From contig CALEZK010000600.1 of NCBI GenBank assembly GCA_937928585.1, positions 1 through 8,344 on the forward strand: a stretch of DNA of 8,344 bases, given 5' to 3'. Every line of letters starts with the position of its first letter. The first letter of the stretch is position 1. Positions 6,480 to 8,344 of the stretch are shown here, piece after piece. The stretch comes from an uncultured bacterium. Lineage in GTDB: Bacteria; Hydrogenedentota; Hydrogenedentia; Hydrogenedentales; SLHB01. A program made the position numbers and the translations under genes. A model generated the notes under the pieces. It made no database searches. It was not told where the DNA came from and saw nothing but the letters and a program-made list of their open reading frames with translations.

Positions 6480-7424
6480 TCACTTGGACCGGTACTCCCT
6501 CAGCAAGTCTTGGAATTGGTCCAGGCGTTCCACGCAGCGGATTCCCAGTCGTGCTGCATTCTCCTTGACGCTGACCGTTCCTGCACCGCCAACAACAATT
6601 TGCACCCCGCTTGGGAGCGAGTCTCTAAGCGTCGCCAGTTGGTCGTGAAGTTCTTGTTCGATGCCAAGCGTCGATACGCTCAACGCGACCACAGCCGCTT
6701 GCTTTTCAGCCGCCGCCATGGCGATCTCGGCTACGGGCAACTCCAATCCAAAGTAGTAGGCGCGCCACCCTTCCATCACCGCCGCGACCGCGGATATCAG
6801 GATGCCAATTTCGTGGCGCTGACCCGGCAGCGTGGCTAGGACAATGCCCGGGCCGTCTGAATCACTCCAGACCGAAGTATAGAGACGTTCCAGATGGGCG
6901 CGGACGCTTGATGTCGCCATGTGTTCGTGTGCTATTCGAAGTGCGCCTTGATGCCACTGATTCCCCACCCACTGCATGAGCGGTGTAACCACGTGTTCGA
7001 GCACTTCAAGGCAACCCAACCGCGCCGAACTTTGCGCGAGCAGGGTGTCGAGTTGATCTCTATCCATGCGTTGCACGGCGGCACGGCATTTCTCCAGGAG
7101 CTCGGTCCACGGTTGCACGGACTTCTCATCGTTTGATTCCGGGGAAACTTCCGCGGCTGTTGGCTCGAATGTGCCGCGCACAATTCTGCGAAGTTCCTCC
7201 TCGGGCAACTGGGAAAGTTTGCCTATGGAGTACCCCGCCTCTGTGGCGCGCCGCAACAGCCGCAGTCTGTCGATCTGCGCATCGCTATAAATGCGATGGC
7301 CGGACTCCGTTCGCTGCGGTTGGATTAGGGCGTGGCGTCCCTCCCACTTTCGAATGGCGTGGGGCGTCAGGCCGGTCATCCGCGCGACGTAGTTTATTGG
7401 GTATTTCGGTTTATCTTGATCCAT
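6480..7424 (-). CDS. MerR-family regulator with cobalamin-binding module, CarH/LitR-like
   Basis: A 314-aa cytoplasmic transcription factor. Residues 8-77 are a MerR winged-helix domain: YPINYVARMTGLTPHAIRKWEGR, then GHRIYSDAQIDRLRLL. Residues about 103-190 fit the four-helix cobalamin-cap domain with the Trp-x9-Glu-His signature (Trp157, Glu167, His168), which in CarH lies over the upper face of adenosylcobalamin. Residues about 191-310 are the Rossmann-like B12-binding domain: GQRHEIG (201-207) supplies His204 as the likely lower axial ligand, ALSVST (247-252) and VVGGAG (277-282) contact the nucleotide tail. The usual Glu or Asp two residues before that His is Gln202. Proteins of this type repress in the dark as B12-bound tetramers and release DNA when light breaks the Co-C bond. 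The presumed target is its own operon with the SOUL gene. Light response is inferred from the complete ligand set. Confidence 0.93.
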   Translation of the reverse strand: MDQDKPKYPINYVARMTGLTPHAIRKWEGRHALIQPQRTESGHRIYSDAQIDRLRLLRRATEAGYSIGKLSQLPEEELRRIVRGTFEPTAAEVSPESNDEKSVQPWTELLEKCRAAVQRMDRDQLDTLLAQSSARLGCLEVLEHVVTPLMQWVGNQWHQGALRIAHEHMATSSVRAHLERLYTSVWSDSDGPGIVLATLPGQRHEIGILISAVAAVMEGWRAYYFGLELPVAEIAMAAAEKQAAVVALSVSTLGIEQELHDQLATLRDSLPSGVQIVVGGAGTVSVKENAARLGIRCVERLDQFQDLLREYRSK

Positions 7425-7442
7425 GCAATTCGTTCTTCGCAG

Positions 7443-7522
7443 TTCGAGCAGCGCCAGGGGGCATCTGCATTATAGTTCCAAAGCCCTTCTGAATCCGCGC
7501 TCGACCGGGACTTACGCTCGAA
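7443..7522 (-). promoter_or_regulatory. Promoter and candidate operator of the regulator-SOUL operon
   Basis: Reading on the minus strand, a perfect TATAAT lies at 7474-7469, about 45 bases before the regulator's ATG. No good -35 exists at 17 bases spacing (CGGATT there). CGCTCGA occurs on the plus strand at 7498-7504 and 7515-7521, 17 bases apart, and TTCGAGC at 7443-7449 is an inverted partner of GCTCGAA at 7516-7522. Repeats overlapping the promoter would suit an autoregulating CarH-type repressor. Promoter position is moderately secure; operator assignment is speculative. Confidence 0.5.
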
Positions 7523-7527
7523 GCATA

Positions 7528-7557
7528 CGGGAGCCAGCACGTTGATGCTGGCTCCCG
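7528..7557 (-). terminator. Perfect 12-bp-stem hairpin after the fasciclin gene
   Basis: CGGGAGCCAGCA (7528-7539) and TGCTGGCTCCCG (7546-7557) pair perfectly around a six-base loop. It begins 40 bases after the fasciclin gene's stop and precedes the regulator's promoter, so a terminator or 3' mRNA-stabilising stem for the fasciclin transcript fits best. There is no T-run on either side, so a classic intrinsic terminator is not complete. Confidence 0.6.
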
Positions 7558-7597
7558 CAGTAATCAACCAACTCGTCATGCAGTCACCGTGGCCTGA

Positions 7598-8344
7598 CTA
7601 AGGGACGAGCACGGTATCGATCACGTGAATCACGCCGTTCGATGCCATGAGATCGGTCTGCGCCACGCCTGCCGATCCAATTTTCACGCCCTTCAGCGCG
7701 CCTTTGTCATCCTTCTCCACTTTAACCGCAAGGCTTGCACCGTTCACCGTCTTGGCTGTCGTCACGGAAGCAACTTGTTCCGCCGTCACGAGGCCTGGCA
7801 CAACGTGGTAGGTGAGGATCGCGACAAGCTTCTCCTTGTTTTCCGGCTTCAGCAACGATTCCACCGTGCCTGCCGGCAGTTTCTTGAACGCCGCATCGGT
7901 CGGCGCGAACACGGTGAAAGGTCCATCACCCTTGAGCGTCTCGACCAGGCCCGCCGCCTTCACTGCGGCCACCAAGGTACCGAATCCATCCGCACTTGCA
8001 GCCAGATCGACAATGTCCTTGGGCAGCAATACTGAATCCACGACGTGAATGACGCCGTTTGAGCAGAGAATATCCGCCTTTGTAACTTTCGCGGCGTTGA
8101 TCTTGACGCCATCGGAACTGTCGATGTTGAGTGACTGCCCCATGAGCGACTTCGCCGTCTTCAGCCCAGCGACTGCGCCGGAGTCCACCGTTCCATCTAC
8201 GATGTGATACAGGAGCACGGTGCGCAAGCGGTCCGGGTTCTCTAGAAGGGCGGAGACCGTGCCAGCGGGGAGTTTGGCGAATGCGTCATCCGACGGCGCA
8301 AATACGGTCAGCGATCCTGCCGCGCCGAGTGTCTCCGAGAGGCC
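7598..8344 (-). CDS. Two-domain fasciclin (FAS1) protein, 5' end outside window
   Basis: The reading frame is open to the right edge and shows the C-terminal 248 aa; the true start and any signal peptide are beyond 8344. Two FAS1 domains are visible, the first missing its N-terminal part (residues 1-108 from the edge) and the second complete (about 117-248). Each has the H1 box (SLTVFAPSDDAF at 11-22; FTVFAPTDAAF at 143-153), a central LPAGTV, the YH motif (46-47; 179-180) and the H2 box (SNGVIHVVDSVLLP at 95-108; SNGVIHVIDTVLVP at the end). FAS1 domains are usually secreted or surface adhesion modules. The two copies are clearly related, pointing to tandem duplication. Codons such as an internal TTG at about 8227 should not be taken as the start, because the domain is already under way upstream. 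Function beyond adhesion or matrix binding cannot be told. Confidence 0.95.
   Translation of the reverse strand, partial: GLSETLGAAGSLTVFAPSDDAFAKLPAGTVSALLENPDRLRTVLLYHIVDGTVDSGAVAGLKTAKSLMGQSLNIDSSDGVKINAAKVTKADILCSNGVIHVVDSVLLPKDIVDLAASADGFGTLVAAVKAAGLVETLKGDGPFTVFAPTDAAFKKLPAGTVESLLKPENKEKLVAILTYHVVPGLVTAEQVASVTTAKTVNGASLAVKVEKDDKGALKGVKIGSAGVAQTDLMASNGVIHVIDTVLVP

Noticed and set aside
7625..8048. Plus-strand open frames opposite the fasciclin gene
   Set aside because: They are shadows of two clear FAS1 domains.
1..8344. Mobile element, prophage, CRISPR array or tRNA
   Set aside because: I saw no transposase or integrase, no regularly spaced long repeats and no cloverleaf; the short repeats found are too small to support such calls.

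Overview
The window reads as a chromosomal stretch of an uncultured or poorly characterised Gram-negative-like environmental bacterium with moderate GC. I see no transposase, integrase, tRNA, rRNA or CRISPR array. Acidic Asp/Asn-Gly loops in the pilins, together with a CarH-type regulator, SOUL and FAS1 proteins, suggest a large-genome lineage in or near the PVC, Planctomycetes or Hydrogenedentota groups. That placement is an inference from style, not proof.

Layout. Positions 1-3399 (+) hold a compact operon: a PilV/GspI-like prepilin, a PilW/GspJ-like prepilin, a large PilX/GspK-like protein with beta-rich repeats, and a membrane-anchored TPR-like protein. Gene junctions are overlaps or gaps of a few bases. 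Positions 3400-3755 are mostly non-coding, with a small hairpin, a 12-bp direct repeat and one unexplained open frame. Positions 3756/3843-4583 (+) encode a six-helix voltage-gated-type potassium channel. Positions 4685-5617 (+) encode a protein that joins a TerB-like helical domain to a HIRAN domain. A convergent gap with nested inverted repeats follows (5618-5767).

The rest is on the minus strand. A MerR-family regulator with a cobalamin-binding module of CarH/LitR type (7424-6480) is followed after 22 bp by a membrane-anchored SOUL heme-binding-family protein (6457-5768), most likely as one operon. Upstream of the regulator lie a perfect TATAAT box and repeated CGCTCGA elements. Between it and the next gene is a perfect 12-bp-stem hairpin. 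A two-domain fasciclin (FAS1) protein runs off the right edge (8344-7598).

How the genes work together. The first four genes probably supply the initiating or tip complex of a type IV pilus or type II secretion pseudopilus, perhaps calcium-stabilised. The regulator-SOUL pair looks like a light- and B12-responsive unit controlling a tetrapyrrole-binding protein. The channel and the TerB-HIRAN gene are neighbours on the same strand, but whether they cooperate is unknown.
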